Below are positions 1-8,968 of a stretch of DNA of 64,000 bases, piece after piece. The stretch spans positions 1 through 64,000 of the forward strand of contig QEUP01000022.1 in NCBI GenBank assembly GCA_003577145.1, given 5' to 3'. The position numbers and the translations under genes are program-made. Below the pieces are notes generated by a model. That model was not told the origin of the DNA, made no database searches, and saw nothing but the letters and a program-made list of their open reading frames with translations. The DNA is from Acidobacteriota bacterium (GTDB taxonomy: Bacteria > Actinomycetota > Acidimicrobiia > Acidimicrobiales > Microtrichaceae). Numbering within the stretch: the first letter of the stretch is position 1; each line of letters starts with the position of its first letter.

Positions 1-116
1 CAGAGCCCCCGCCCATCCAACACAACTGGCGACCACCCACAGGCGAGACCCTCGACGCCCGCTGGTTCGCCTGGCGGACCATCCCCACCCCCACCCCGAC
101 ACGGGCACCGCCCTGA
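1..116 (+). CDS. C-terminal end of an unidentified protein (partial)
   Basis: An open frame enters from the left edge and ends at TGA 114-116, giving 37 visible residues that end in a Thr-Pro rich tail. The visible part includes GETLDARWFAWRTIP, which resembles the last strand and turn of Nudix hydrolases (an ARWF followed by a Leu/Ile-Pro), but that is only a resemblance over a short stretch. The stop is followed by two imperfect copies of CTGACGCAGCGGCG. The function cannot be settled without the upstream sequence. Confidence 0.35.
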   Translation, partial: EPPPIQHNWRPPTGETLDARWFAWRTIPTPTPTRAPP

Positions 117-145
117 CGCAGCGGCGACCTGACGCAGCGGCGGGC

Positions 146-1855
146 TTACTGCTCGATCCACACCCCTACGAGCTGTCCGATGGAGGCCACCATCTGGAGC
201 GGCCGGTCACCGTTGGGGAGCAGGGGCGGATCGATGAAACCGTGAACCTCGGGCTTCGAAGCCCAGCCTGTGACCGCGAAGCTCGTCCAGATGTTCCAGA
301 GCTGGTCGGCGAAGCGGCGGTTGATCTCCTCGTAGATGGCGGGACGGTCTGCGGGGTCGGCCGTGTGGCCCTCGTCGAGCAGACGGTTGATCTCGGGGTC
401 GTCGAAGCCGCCGAAGTTCACCGGCGAACCGCCGTACCACCAGAAGTAGTTGGTGTCGGGATCAGATCCGGGGTGGTTGTTCCACAGGAACGCATCGAAG
501 TCACCCGAGACCGCCTGGTTGATCGCCTCGGACTGCAAGACGCTGTGGGTTTCGATGCTCACGTTGTCGTAGGCGCTCATCTGGGTGACTACCTCATCGG
601 CGCGCTGTTCGTTGGTCGGCGCGGCCCCGAACGACAGCGTGAACTCCAGCCCGCCCATCTCGTCGATCAGCTCCTGGGCTCGCTCGGGGTCGTAGTCGGG
701 AAAACCCGAGTCCTCGAGGTGGCCCATCACCGCCGATCCGAACGGACCGTCGGCGGTGGTGCCGCGCCCCCCGCTGATGACCTCGTTGTACAGGTCACGG
801 TCCAAGCCCACCGCCAGTGCCTCACGGGCGCGGGGATCGTCAAAGGGTGGCCTCTCGGCGTTGAGCATGATGTAGTCGACGGTCTCCTGCTCATCGCCGG
901 CGACGAGGATGTTCACCTCCCCTCGTGCGGCCTTCTCCTCCAGTTCGGCGATCTCGATCGGGTCGCTGACCATGATCAGGTCCATGCCTCCCGAAGTTGC
1001 GGTGAGGTTGCCAACTCGCTTCGCCTCGTCGGGTTGGGCACGGAAGGTAATGGCGTCGAGGTGAGGTAGTCCCTCCTCGGCTCGCCAGTAGTTGTCGAAC
1101 TTCTCGACTCGGATCTCCCCGGTGAGGTCCCAGGGAGTGTCCACCGCTTTGAAGGGCCCGGTGCCTATTGGTGTCGTCGCGCAGGTCTCCCGGCTGGCTT
1201 GGATCTGCTCGGCGGCCATCATCATGAAGCGGCCCGCGCCCCAGTAGACGGGAAAGGCCGGCCATGGCCGGCTGGTGGTCACCTTCACGGTGAGGTCGTC
1301 GACCACCTCCACACCGGTGATCTCCTGGAACACGAACGAGCTGAGGGTCGGGATCAGCGGGTAGGACTCGACACCGCGGTACACGTCGATGTTCATCTTC
1401 ACCAACTCGGCGTCGAGCACCTCACCGTTGTGGAACTCGATGCCCTCACGCACCTTGATGGTCCACTCGTCGAAGGTCTCGTTGGGCTCGAAGGACTCGG
1501 CCAGGTAGGGCGTGGGTTCCAGCTTGTCGTTGAGGGCGATCAGGCCGTTGTAGACCGCGCTGGCCGCCACGATGCCCGAGGACGCGAACTGCGCCTCGGG
1601 AAGGCAGAAGCCTCCCTCGGTCAGGTTCGTCAGGCCGAAGACGATCTCACCGCCGTCCTGTGGCTCGAGGTCGGTCTCTTCACTACCGCTTCCGCTACCG
1701 TCACCGCCGTCACCGCCTGCACTGTCACCGCTGGAGCAGGCGGCCGTGAGCAACGCCGCAGCCAGCACAACCGCCAGCGCGCGCCGCGCCTGTCCCGGCC
1801 GGCAACGGCCGGCGACGCCGCGCGGTTTGCCGTATACCAGACCCGCCTCACCCAT
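146..1855 (-). CDS. ABC transporter solute-binding lipoprotein (peptide/nickel family 5)
   Basis: 569 aa. It is probably the extracytoplasmic receptor of an oligopeptide or nickel-type ABC importer (SBP family 5). The N-terminus is basic, then hydrophobic, then LLTAAC with the lipidated Cys at residue 40, followed by an acidic Gly/Ser/Asp linker. The mature part has the family features GGEIVFGLTN, YLAESFEPN, GTGPFKAVDTPW and a C-terminal region with PAIYEEINRRFAD, and the length is normal. I chose ATG 1853-1855 because it gives a complete signal peptide; the same frame stays open for 950 further codons upstream, but that translation is low-complexity and is an antisense shadow of the galactosidase and lyase genes. 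No permease or ATPase genes are next to it, so the partners are elsewhere or left of the window. Substrate unknown. Confidence 0.88.
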   Translation of the reverse strand: MGEAGLVYGKPRGVAGRCRPGQARRALAVVLAAALLTAACSSGDSAGGDGGDGSGSGSEETDLEPQDGGEIVFGLTNLTEGGFCLPEAQFASSGIVAASAVYNGLIALNDKLEPTPYLAESFEPNETFDEWTIKVREGIEFHNGEVLDAELVKMNIDVYRGVESYPLIPTLSSFVFQEITGVEVVDDLTVKVTTSRPWPAFPVYWGAGRFMMMAAEQIQASRETCATTPIGTGPFKAVDTPWDLTGEIRVEKFDNYWRAEEGLPHLDAITFRAQPDEAKRVGNLTATSGGMDLIMVSDPIEIAELEEKAARGEVNILVAGDEQETVDYIMLNAERPPFDDPRAREALAVGLDRDLYNEVISGGRGTTADGPFGSAVMGHLEDSGFPDYDPERAQELIDEMGGLEFTLSFGAAPTNEQRADEVVTQMSAYDNVSIETHSVLQSEAINQAVSGDFDAFLWNNHPGSDPDTNYFWWYGGSPVNFGGFDDPEINRLLDEGHTADPADRPAIYEEINRRFADQLWNIWTSFAVTGWASKPEVHGFIDPPLLPNGDRPLQMVASIGQLVGVWIEQ

Positions 1856-1943
1856 CACGCAGTCCCTCGTTGCCTCCCCCTTCGCTGCGCGTGAGTCTCG
1901 CCGATCGTGGCGTGGCCGCGCCAGCGGATCGAGCCTCGGGAGG

Positions 1944-1988
1944 GGGAGTCCGGTATCCGGGAGTCCGCTATCAGGGAGTCCGGTGTCC
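1944..1988. repeat. Three tandem 15-bp units
   Basis: Three imperfect direct repeats of GGGAGTCCGGTATCC lie at 1944-1958, 1959-1973 and 1974-1988, between the lipoprotein gene and the small membrane-protein gene upstream of it. A fourth, degenerate half unit follows. Role unknown; replication slippage is the simplest explanation. Confidence 0.6.
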
Positions 1989-1992
1989 GATA

Positions 1993-2124
1993 TCAGGCGG
2001 TTTCGGGGGTGCGGCTGAAGCACCGGCCGACGACCAGAGCGACCGTCAGCGCGAACGTGGCGACCAGCGCGATCACCAGTGAGATCGCTGTCCAAGTTGC
2101 CAAGAGGTTCGGGATGTCGCTCAT
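1993..2124 (-). CDS. Small single-pass membrane protein (43 aa)
   Basis: A short frame starts at ATG 2122-2124 and ends at TGA 1993-1995. A purine-rich AGGGGG lies 7 nt upstream of the ATG, a good ribosome binding site. The product starts MSDIPNLLATWTAISLVIAL, has one strongly hydrophobic segment (about residues 12-33) and a short C-terminal tail with Arg, Cys and Ser. The codon choice is GC-rich at third positions like the neighbours. It is divergent from the alpha-galactosidase gene. No function is recognised; it could be a small membrane regulator or an accessory subunit. Confidence 0.55.
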   Translation of the reverse strand: MSDIPNLLATWTAISLVIALVATFALTVALVVGRCFSRTPETA

Positions 2125-2163
2125 GTCGTTGCCCCCTGTTCATGGCATCAGAGGAGGCTGATC

Positions 2164-2179
2164 GCGGGAATGTTCCCGC
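2164..2179. promoter_or_regulatory. Perfect inverted repeat, candidate operator
   Basis: GCGGGAA-TG-TTCCCGC is a perfect 7-bp inverted repeat in the 79-bp gap between the divergent small membrane-protein gene and the alpha-galactosidase gene, 25 bp before the galactosidase start. Its position and symmetry suit a dimeric repressor controlling one or both genes. No regulator gene is adjacent. Confidence 0.4.
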
Positions 2180-2203
2180 CGGGGCCTCGAAGTTGTCCGT
2201 AGC

Positions 2204-3940
2204 ATGCAGGCCATGTTCATCCGCCTCGACAGCGGCGAGGTCATCGTGGCGACACCGACGGGCAGCGAGGCCGACCCGCGGGCGATCGAGCTCGACACCC
2301 GGGTGGCCGATACCGGCTTGGACTGGACGGTGCGCAACACCGGCCGGGAACCGGTCGCGGTGCGCGCGGTCGGCTGGCGGGTTCCGGTGGAAGCCACCGG
2401 ACCAGTGCGGATGTTCGCCAACGGCTACCAGTCGTGGTCGCCTACGGGACTGGTGGTCCTCGGTCGCGACGTCGACCCTTCGCTGTCCGACAACTCGATC
2501 GATATCGCTCGTGGTTGCTACCACGCCGATCAGGATGTAGTGGCTCCCGGTGAGCTTCGCAGCGAGCTTGTGACCGTGCTCGCCGACACGGCCGGAAGCG
2601 TGCTCGTCGGGTTCACCGGCGGCGATCGTCATGACGGGACCTTCCGCTTGAGCAAGACCGAAGATGGCGTACAACTCGTGTGCGAGGCCTTCCTCGGTGA
2701 TGCGGTGCTGGCGCCCGGCGAGGAGCGCCGCCTTCACGGCGTGGCCGTCAGGTCCGACGCGACACCCGCGGAGATGCTCGACCGGTGGGCTGCGGAGGTC
2801 GGTCAGCTCAACCGCGCCAGGGTCGCTGCCCCCTATCAGGTGGGATGGTGCTCCTGGTACCACTACTTCCACGAGGTCACCGAAGCTGACTTCCTCGGCA
2901 ACCTCGAACGGGCGGCGGACTGGCCCTTCGAGGTGTTCCAACTCGATGACGGCTTCCAGGCGGCCATCGGGGACTGGCTCAGCACCACGGCGTCGTTTCC
3001 CAACGGCCTCGAGGCACCGGCGGCCGCAGTGCGGGCGGCCGGACTGCGGCCCGGTATCTGGCTTGCACCTTTCCTCGTGGCACCGTCGTCGGAGATCGCC
3101 CGGTACCACCCGGAGTGGATCGCTCGCGATCCCGCCGGCGAGCAGCCCCTCATCGGCATGTACAACGACCACTGGGGTGGGTTCGTGCACGTTCTCGACA
3201 CGTCGAACCCGGCGGTGCTGGAGCACCTCGAACGCCTCGCCGCGGACCTGGTCGACGCCGGCTTCACCTACCTGAAGCTCGACTTCACCTACGCACCGAG
3301 CATCGACGGGACATATCTGGACCCGTCCAGGACGCCCGCCGAGAGAGTGCGGGCCGGCTACGACGCCATCCGGCGAGGCGCGGGTGAGGATACCTTCGTC
3401 CTGGGCTGCGGCTGCCCGCTCGGTCCGGCGATAGGCGTGGTGGACGGAATGCGGATCGGCCCCGACGTCGCTCCCAACTGGGCGCTGAGCCCCGATCAGT
3501 TGTACGTGCCGGGGTACGCCGAGGCGGCGCCCGCCACCCTGAACGCCTGGCGCAGCACCCTCGCCCGCAGCTTCATGCATCGCCGCTTGTGGCTGAACGA
3601 CCCGGACTGCATCATGTTGCGAACCGACCAGACCGAACTGGTCCCCGCGGCCGCCCGCGCGTGGGCCCACGCCGTGGCGGTGTCGGGTGGCATGGCTCTC
3701 GTGTCCGACGACTTGTCGTTGCTCGGGGACGCCGCCCGGCTGGTGCTCGAGGAGGTGGTCGAGACCGGTCGCCAAGTCGATGCTTCCGCCCGGACCGGCC
3801 CGGCGCCGGCGTGCCCCGATCTGCTCGATCGCCGCACGCCTGAGCGACTCCGGGGGGACGGCTACGAACTGGTCGGCGTCGTCGACTCGACCGTCAGCGG
3901 GACTGCTTCGGGCGCGACGCTTCGCCCGTACCAGCTGTGA
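2204..3940 (+). CDS. Alpha-galactosidase, glycoside hydrolase family 36
   Basis: 578 aa. Hydrolyses terminal alpha-galactosides (melibiose, raffinose type sugars); no signal peptide, so cytoplasmic. An N-terminal beta-sandwich (to about residue 200) is followed by a TIM barrel that opens with VGWCSWYHYF and FEVFQLDDGFQ. The nucleophile is Asp360 in YLKLDFTYAP and the acid/base is Asp421 in RIGPDVAPNW, both intact. A second in-frame ATG lies 9 bp downstream (MFIRLDSG), and neither has a strong ribosome binding site. There is no adjacent sugar transporter. The family call is firm; exact substrate is inference. Confidence 0.9.
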   Translation: MQAMFIRLDSGEVIVATPTGSEADPRAIELDTRVADTGLDWTVRNTGREPVAVRAVGWRVPVEATGPVRMFANGYQSWSPTGLVVLGRDVDPSLSDNSIDIARGCYHADQDVVAPGELRSELVTVLADTAGSVLVGFTGGDRHDGTFRLSKTEDGVQLVCEAFLGDAVLAPGEERRLHGVAVRSDATPAEMLDRWAAEVGQLNRARVAAPYQVGWCSWYHYFHEVTEADFLGNLERAADWPFEVFQLDDGFQAAIGDWLSTTASFPNGLEAPAAAVRAAGLRPGIWLAPFLVAPSSEIARYHPEWIARDPAGEQPLIGMYNDHWGGFVHVLDTSNPAVLEHLERLAADLVDAGFTYLKLDFTYAPSIDGTYLDPSRTPAERVRAGYDAIRRGAGEDTFVLGCGCPLGPAIGVVDGMRIGPDVAPNWALSPDQLYVPGYAEAAPATLNAWRSTLARSFMHRRLWLNDPDCIMLRTDQTELVPAAARAWAHAVAVSGGMALVSDDLSLLGDAARLVLEEVVETGRQVDASARTGPAPACPDLLDRRTPERLRGDGYELVGVVDSTVSGTASGATLRPYQL

Positions 3941-3997
3941 GATGTGGCACGGAGCTGAGATGGTGCGCCCGCAGAGCCGCGATCTACCATCATCGCC

Positions 3998-4945
3998 ATG
4001 TCTGAACGCACCCGTGACCTCCCCCGTCGCTCGTGCCTGTCCGTCCCCGGCTCCAGTGACAAGATGCTCGCCAAGGCGCCCACGCTCGACGCCGACATGG
4101 TGTTCCTCGACCTCGAGGACTCCGTAGCGCCGCTGGAGAAGGAGTCGGCTCGGGCGAAGGTCGTCGACGCCGTGAAGAACCAGGACTGGGGCGAGAAGGT
4201 CCTCTGCGTCCGGGTCAACGCCTGGGACACCAAATGGACCTATGGCGACGTGATCGAGGTCGCCGGCAACGCCGGCGAGCGGCTCGAGGAGCTGATGCTC
4301 CCCAAGGTGCAGAACGCCGCCGAGGTCGTCGCCCTCGATCTCCTGTTGACCCAGGTCGAGATCAACGCCGGCCTTCCCGAGAACCACATAGGCATCGAGG
4401 CTCAAATCGAGACCACGACGGGCCTCATCAACGTCGAAGAGATCTGCGCGGCGTCCCCTCGTCTCGAGACCATCATCTTCGGGCCCGCCGACTTCGCCGC
4501 GTCGATGGAGATGCCGGTGCTCACCGGCGGAGTGCAGATCCCCGAGTACCCGGGCGACCACTTCCACTACGTCTTCTCGAAGATCCTCATGGCCGGGCGG
4601 GCCAACGGCCTCCAGGTGATCGACGGCCCCTACCTGAAGATCCGTGACATGGACGGCTTCCGGGACTACGTGAACCGCACCAAGATCCTGGGCTACGACG
4701 GCAAGTGGGCCCTGCACCCCGATCAGGTGAGCGTGCTCAACGAGCTGTTCTCACCAACTCAGGAGCAGTTCGACCATGCCCACGCGCTGTTGGAGGCGTA
4801 CAGGGAGGCAACCGAGGAGGATCGTCGCGGCGCCGTGATGTTCGGTGACGAGATGATCGACGAGGCATCCCGCAAGATGGCCACGAAGTTCGTGAGGCGG
4901 GGCGCGCGCGCCGGTCTGAGGCGCAGCGAGTCGGACGAGAGCTGA
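3998..4945 (+). CDS. mcl: HpcH/HpaI (CitE-like) lyase, probable malyl-CoA/beta-methylmalyl-CoA lyase
   Basis: 315 aa. The family cleaves beta-hydroxyacyl-CoA esters to acetyl- or propionyl-CoA plus glyoxylate, using Mg2+. Family marks are SCLSVPGSSDKMLAKA at the N-terminus, VFLDLEDSVAP, IEAQIETTTGLINVEEI and a C-terminal GYDGKWALHPDQV. The close agreement with the CoA-lyase branch rather than citrate-lyase beta subunit (no citF or citD nearby), and the presence of methylsuccinyl-CoA dehydrogenase and mesaconyl-CoA hydratase genes within 10 kb, point to the ethylmalonyl-CoA pathway. Start ATG is 57 bp after the galactosidase stop, with no clear ribosome binding site. Confidence 0.85.
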   Translation: MSERTRDLPRRSCLSVPGSSDKMLAKAPTLDADMVFLDLEDSVAPLEKESARAKVVDAVKNQDWGEKVLCVRVNAWDTKWTYGDVIEVAGNAGERLEELMLPKVQNAAEVVALDLLLTQVEINAGLPENHIGIEAQIETTTGLINVEEICAASPRLETIIFGPADFAASMEMPVLTGGVQIPEYPGDHFHYVFSKILMAGRANGLQVIDGPYLKIRDMDGFRDYVNRTKILGYDGKWALHPDQVSVLNELFSPTQEQFDHAHALLEAYREATEEDRRGAVMFGDEMIDEASRKMATKFVRRGARAGLRRSESDES

Positions 4946-5001
4946 CGAGGGTGGGACGGACTTCTGCCCGTCCGCGTCCGGGGGAACGCCGAGACGGTGG
5001 C

Positions 5002-5688
5002 GTGACGATCGACGTGGTGATGCCGGCCCGCAACGAGGCCGCCACCGTAGCCGGCAACGTGGCTGCAGCAAGAGGTTGCGCGTACGTCCGCGAGGTCATC
5101 GTGATCGACGACGGCTCGACCGACGGTACCCCCGAGCTGGCCCGCGCGGCCGGCGCCAAGGTCGAGACGATCGACGGCTCGGCGGGATCCAAGGCCCACG
5201 CGATGGCGATGGGTGTCGCCTACTCCGATGCGGATGCCTTCCTCTTCGTGGACGCCGACTGCTTGGGGTTGACTGCCGCTCACCTCGATGCGCTCTGCGT
5301 GCCGTTTCTGGATGGCCGATGTGTGATGTCGATCGGGGCCTTCGACTACGGCGAACCGCTCAACCGGATCGTCCGGCGCTGCCCGCCTCTCAGCGGTGAA
5401 CGCGTCCTGGCGCGCTGGGTGTTCGAAGCAATCCCGACCGAGCATCTCGACGGCTACACGATCGAGATCCGCATAAACGAAGTGGTGGCGAAGGCCAGGC
5501 TGCCGGTTGCCATCCAGACGATGGCGGGAGTCACCCATCGGACCAAACGCGACAAGTTCGGGGTGGCGGAGGGGCTGCGACGCACGTGGTGGATGTTCCG
5601 GGACCTGCTCAAGCTGTTGCTGCCCGGCCAGGTGCGTTGGCGGCTGTACTGGTACTACCTCCAGAAGCTCAGGGTCCTCCAGGGGTGA
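5002..5688 (+). CDS. Family 2 glycosyltransferase, glucosyl-3-phosphoglycerate synthase-like
   Basis: About 228 aa from GTG 5002 (VTIDVVMPARNEAATV); an upstream in-frame GTG at 4951 would add 17 low-complexity residues and is less likely. GT-A fold marks are VVMPARNEA, VIVIDDGSTDGT and the metal-binding DAD in FLFVDADCLG. The HRTKRDK and YTIEIRINE segments resemble glucosyl-3-phosphoglycerate synthases that begin methylglucose lipopolysaccharide or glucosylglycerate synthesis. Those are longer, so the donor and acceptor remain uncertain. It lies 56 bp after the lyase gene on the same strand. Confidence 0.72.
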   Translation: MTIDVVMPARNEAATVAGNVAAARGCAYVREVIVIDDGSTDGTPELARAAGAKVETIDGSAGSKAHAMAMGVAYSDADAFLFVDADCLGLTAAHLDALCVPFLDGRCVMSIGAFDYGEPLNRIVRRCPPLSGERVLARWVFEAIPTEHLDGYTIEIRINEVVAKARLPVAIQTMAGVTHRTKRDKFGVAEGLRRTWWMFRDLLKLLLPGQVRWRLYWYYLQKLRVLQG

Positions 5689-5704
5689 GCTGAGCCTGCT
5701 CAGC
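5689..5704. terminator. Hairpin between convergent genes
   Basis: GCTGAGC-CT-GCTCAGC is a perfect 7-bp inverted repeat that spans the junction between the glycosyltransferase stop and the rtcB stop. The outer bases GGTGA and TCACC extend the pairing. No U-run follows on either strand, so it could act as an intrinsic terminator only weakly, or as a 3'-end stabiliser for both transcripts. Confidence 0.45.
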
Positions 5705-7157
5705 CCTTCACCACGCCGACTGGCCGCAGCCTGACGACTCGACGGGCCAGCCCGGCTTGCTCGCAGATGGCGACCACCTCGTCCACGTCCTTGTAGGAGA
5801 AGGGGGCCTCCTCGGCCAGGCCCTTCCAGGATGATGCCCGCACCCGGATGCCCGCGCCTTCGAGTTGGCGGGCGAGCGCCTTGCCGCCGACTTGCTTCCT
5901 GGCTGCATGGCGGCTCATCACCCGGCCGGCACCGTGCGCCGTCGAATGGAAGGCATGGCCGTTCTCGGCCCCCGCCAGCACGTAGGACGCCGTGCCCATC
6001 GAACCCGGTAGGAGAACCGGCTGTCCGACGGGAGCGAGTTCGGCCGGGAGCTCTGCGTGCCCGGGCGGCAGGGCCCGCGTGGCTCCCTTGCGATGAACGC
6101 ACAGCAGCTTCTTTCGTCCCTCGACCTCGTGCTCCTCGAGCTTGGCGAGGTTGTGCGACACGTCATAGAGCAGGTCGAGCTGGCCGGTGCCGACGATCCC
6201 GGCAAACGAGCGTCGGGTGGCTTCGCTCAGCAGCTGGCGGTTGGCTCGCCCGTAGTTGGCGGCTGCGGCCATCGCCCCGAGGTAACGGCGGCCCTCAGGA
6301 GATCGCACTCGGGCGCACGCGAGCTGCTTGTCGGGTACCGAGATCCCCGCGGCCGGCATGGCGTCGAGCATCTCCTTCACGTGATCGGAGCAGATCTGAT
6401 GGCCCAGCCCACGTGATCCGCAGTGGATCATGACGCAGACCTGGCCGAGGTGGAGGCCGAAGGCGTCCGCCACGTCGGAGTCGAACAACGAGTCGACCAC
6501 CTGGACCTCCAGGAAGTGGTTCCCCGACCCGAGGCTCCCCACCTGCTGCAGGCCTCGCTCCTTGGCCCTCTGACTGACCTCTGCGGCGTCGGCGTCGGCG
6601 ACGGAGCCCCTGTCCTCGCAGCGCTCCAGGTCCCTGTCGCTGCCGTGGCCCCGCTCGACTGCGAAGGACGCCCCGTGCCGGAGGATCGAGTCCAGCTCGG
6701 CATCCGACACGTTCCACACCGCTCCTTTGCCCATGCCCGCCGGGATGCTGCGCCCGAGCTCGTCCATCAGCGCATCGAGCCGCGGCTCGACGTCTTCTCC
6801 TTCGAGGGGTGAGAGCAACAGCCTCACGCCGCACGAGATGTCGAACCCGACTCCGCCCGGCGAGACGACGCCGTCGTGGTCCACGTCGGTGGCGGCGACA
6901 CCTCCGATGGGAAACCCATAGCCCCAGTGGACATCGGGCATCGCGTAGGAGGCAGCGACGATTCCGGGGAGAGTCGCCACGTTGGCGACCTGCTGCAGCG
7001 AGCGGTCACCGACGACCCCGGGTAGAAGGCTCTCCGAGGCGTACACCACACCCGGCACCCGCATGTCCCCGACCGGCTCGATGTGCCACTCGACAGCCGA
7101 TCTCCTCACCAGCTCGATCTCATGCGCCTGATTCCCTGTCGGTTTCGACCCGGCCAT
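5700..7157 (-). CDS. rtcB: RtcB RNA-splicing ligase
   Basis: 485 aa. RtcB joins RNA 2',3'-cyclic phosphate or 3'-phosphate ends to 5'-OH ends with GTP and Mn2+. Conserved blocks are present in order: [30 protein letters not shown] with the metal Cys, [37 protein letters not shown] and the [12 protein letters not shown] block bearing the guanylylated His. All metal and nucleotide residues I can place are kept, and the length is normal. Convergent with the glycosyltransferase gene. No archease or rtcA gene is adjacent, so its physiological partner system (RNA repair or tRNA repair) is not indicated by context. Confidence 0.95.
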   Translation of the reverse strand: MAGSKPTGNQAHEIELVRRSAVEWHIEPVGDMRVPGVVYASESLLPGVVGDRSLQQVANVATLPGIVAASYAMPDVHWGYGFPIGGVAATDVDHDGVVSPGGVGFDISCGVRLLLSPLEGEDVEPRLDALMDELGRSIPAGMGKGAVWNVSDAELDSILRHGASFAVERGHGSDRDLERCEDRGSVADADAAEVSQRAKERGLQQVGSLGSGNHFLEVQVVDSLFDSDVADAFGLHLGQVCVMIHCGSRGLGHQICSDHVKEMLDAMPAAGISVPDKQLACARVRSPEGRRYLGAMAAAANYGRANRQLLSEATRRSFAGIVGTGQLDLLYDVSHNLAKLEEHEVEGRKKLLCVHRKGATRALPPGHAELPAELAPVGQPVLLPGSMGTASYVLAGAENGHAFHSTAHGAGRVMSRHAARKQVGGKALARQLEGAGIRVRASSWKGLAEEAPFSYKDVDEVVAICEQAGLARRVVRLRPVGVVKG

Positions 7158-7242
7158 GGCCTCACCCCCCGGGATGTTCTCACACGTCGCTGCTCACGCG
7201 ACAGAGACAGCGCGCCCCGGATCGCTCGGCCACCCTCGTCCT

Positions 7243-8856
7243 TCAGACCGCTTGTTCACTGTTGTGCCGGCTCACGAGCTGTCGGGCGATGACCTTGAGG
7301 CAGAGTGTCTCGTCGGCACCTTCGAAGATTGAAAGCACCCGGGCGTCGACGTAGTAGCGACTCACCGGGTACTCCTCGGCGTATCCGAAGCCTCCGTGGA
7401 TCTGCATCGCCTCCCGGGTGACCCACTCGGCGGCCTTGCAGACGTAGGCCTTGACCATGGAGGCCTCTAGCGCGCCTTCGCCTTTGGCCATGAGCCGGGC
7501 AACCTCGTAGCTGAACTGCCGTGCCCCCTGGATGATGACCGCCATGCGCGCGAGCTTGGCGCGAGTCAGTTGGTACTCGGCGACAGGTCGGCCGAACACG
7601 ACCCGGTCGCCGGCGTACTCCTTGGCGTCCTCGAAGGCAGCCTGCATCACTCCGATCGCCCGGGCAGCGGTCTGGAGGCGGCCGTTCTCGAAGCCGGCCA
7701 TCTGGTAGTAGAAGCCCCTGCCCAGGCCGTCCTCGAGGCCGATCTGGTTGCCGGCGGGCACGAACCAGTTGTCGAAGGCGATCTCATAGGAGTGCATGCC
7801 CCGGTAGCCGATGGTGTCGATCGGTCGCCCCTCCATCCGGCCGCCACCGGGGATTCCCTGGCCCTCCTGTTGGGTGAGTACGAAGCCCTCGCCCTCGCCG
7901 CGCTCCTTGGGCACGATGAACATGCTCAGACCGCGATGTGCCTTGCTGCGGTCGGGGTCGGTCCGGGCCAGCAGCATGATGACATCAGCACGAGCCGCGA
8001 ACGTGCACCACGTCTTGACGCCGTTCACCAGCCAGCCGCCGTCGGTGGGCGTGGCGGTCACCTTCACGCCGGCGACATCGGATCCGAAGTCGGGTTCTGT
8101 CACGGCCACGGCGTTCATGATCTCGCCTGCTGCCAGGCGGGGGAGCCAGGTCTGCTTCTGCTCCTCGGTACCGCCAGCTTCGAGGGCCCGGGTGAGGATC
8201 TCGGGTCTTGTGATCAAAGAGCCGCCGACGCCGAGCGAGCCGCGCGACAGCTCCTCGGTGGCGACCACCATGCTGATGTAGTCGCTCTCCCCGCCGGCTG
8301 CGAAGCCGCCGTACTCCTCGGGGATGCTGAGCCCGAAGGTGCCGATCTCGGCAAGGCCGCTGATGACCTCCTCGGGAATGTCGAGGTTGTGACGGTGGAC
8401 CTCCTCGGCGATCGGCCGGATCTTCTCCTCGGCGAAACGCCGGAAGGTGTCTTGCACCATCTCGAAGTCGTCGTCGAGGTGGCGCGGGCCGTCGTCTCCC
8501 GCCAGACCCGCCAAGAAGCCGACCGAGCGGTAGGTGGCCAGGAAGCCCCTGGTGGCGTCGAGCGCATCTGCGGTGACACCCCATTCGGCTTCGCGGCCGA
8601 ACACCTTGGTGGCCAGGTCGTGGACGGCGTCGGCGACGAAGGCGCAGGCGATGGCCGCCTCGGTGTCGCCTCTGGCGCCGTAGTCCAACAAGGTCCTCGC
8701 CGTCCGGACTCCGGCCGCCGCATGAGCCAGGTCGTAGGCCAGCACCTGGTTGTCGTCGAGGTCGGACAGCTCGGCGAGGCTGGTGGTGCCGGCGTCTATC
8801 ACGCCCTGGGCCGTGTCGACGACAGCTGCGGCAGCGGTGAGATCGGTCTCGGTCAT
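7243..8856 (-). CDS. mcd: Acyl-CoA dehydrogenase with N-terminal extension, probable (2S)-methylsuccinyl-CoA dehydrogenase
   Basis: 537 aa from ATG 8854-8856. The first about 150 residues are a helical extension before the dehydrogenase core (FEMVQDTFRRFAEEKIRPIAEE onward). The core has AVTEPDFGSDVAG, WCTFAARAD, the FAD/CoA region GMHSYEIAFDNWFVP and the C-terminal MQIHGGFGYAEEYPVSRYY with FEGADETL. The long N-terminal extension is characteristic of methylsuccinyl-CoA dehydrogenase of the ethylmalonyl-CoA pathway, and mcl and mch homologues are in this window, which supports the assignment; a different branched acyl-CoA substrate is still possible. The frame is open further upstream, but that stretch is antisense to the secreted-protein gene. 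Confidence 0.82.
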   Translation of the reverse strand: MTETDLTAAAAVVDTAQGVIDAGTTSLAELSDLDDNQVLAYDLAHAAAGVRTARTLLDYGARGDTEAAIACAFVADAVHDLATKVFGREAEWGVTADALDATRGFLATYRSVGFLAGLAGDDGPRHLDDDFEMVQDTFRRFAEEKIRPIAEEVHRHNLDIPEEVISGLAEIGTFGLSIPEEYGGFAAGGESDYISMVVATEELSRGSLGVGGSLITRPEILTRALEAGGTEEQKQTWLPRLAAGEIMNAVAVTEPDFGSDVAGVKVTATPTDGGWLVNGVKTWCTFAARADVIMLLARTDPDRSKAHRGLSMFIVPKERGEGEGFVLTQQEGQGIPGGGRMEGRPIDTIGYRGMHSYEIAFDNWFVPAGNQIGLEDGLGRGFYYQMAGFENGRLQTAARAIGVMQAAFEDAKEYAGDRVVFGRPVAEYQLTRAKLARMAVIIQGARQFSYEVARLMAKGEGALEASMVKAYVCKAAEWVTREAMQIHGGFGYAEEYPVSRYYVDARVLSIFEGADETLCLKVIARQLVSRHNSEQAV

Positions 8857-8968
8857 GAGCCCGAGGCTACTGAGCGGTAACCGGGCTCTCACATCTGTGG
8901 CGCGGTTGCCGAAGGGAGAAGACGCCATCGAACGGTGCTCGGACCGGTGTTGACGGAGGGAGAAGCTG

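Noticed and set aside
146-4717. A 1523-codon open frame on the minus strand
   Set aside because: Only the last 569 codons encode a real protein. The rest is antisense to the galactosidase and lyase genes; high GC leaves the opposite frame open and its translation is low-complexity.
7570-8880. Long plus-strand frame (436 codons) over the acyl-CoA dehydrogenase gene
   Set aside because: Complementary-strand shadow rich in Asp, Val, Gly and His; the minus-strand product has clear dehydrogenase motifs. The same reasoning removes the long frames at 11962-13407, 20017-20955, 21277-22692, 24023-25675, 43759-45126, 46360-48546 and 55929-57275.
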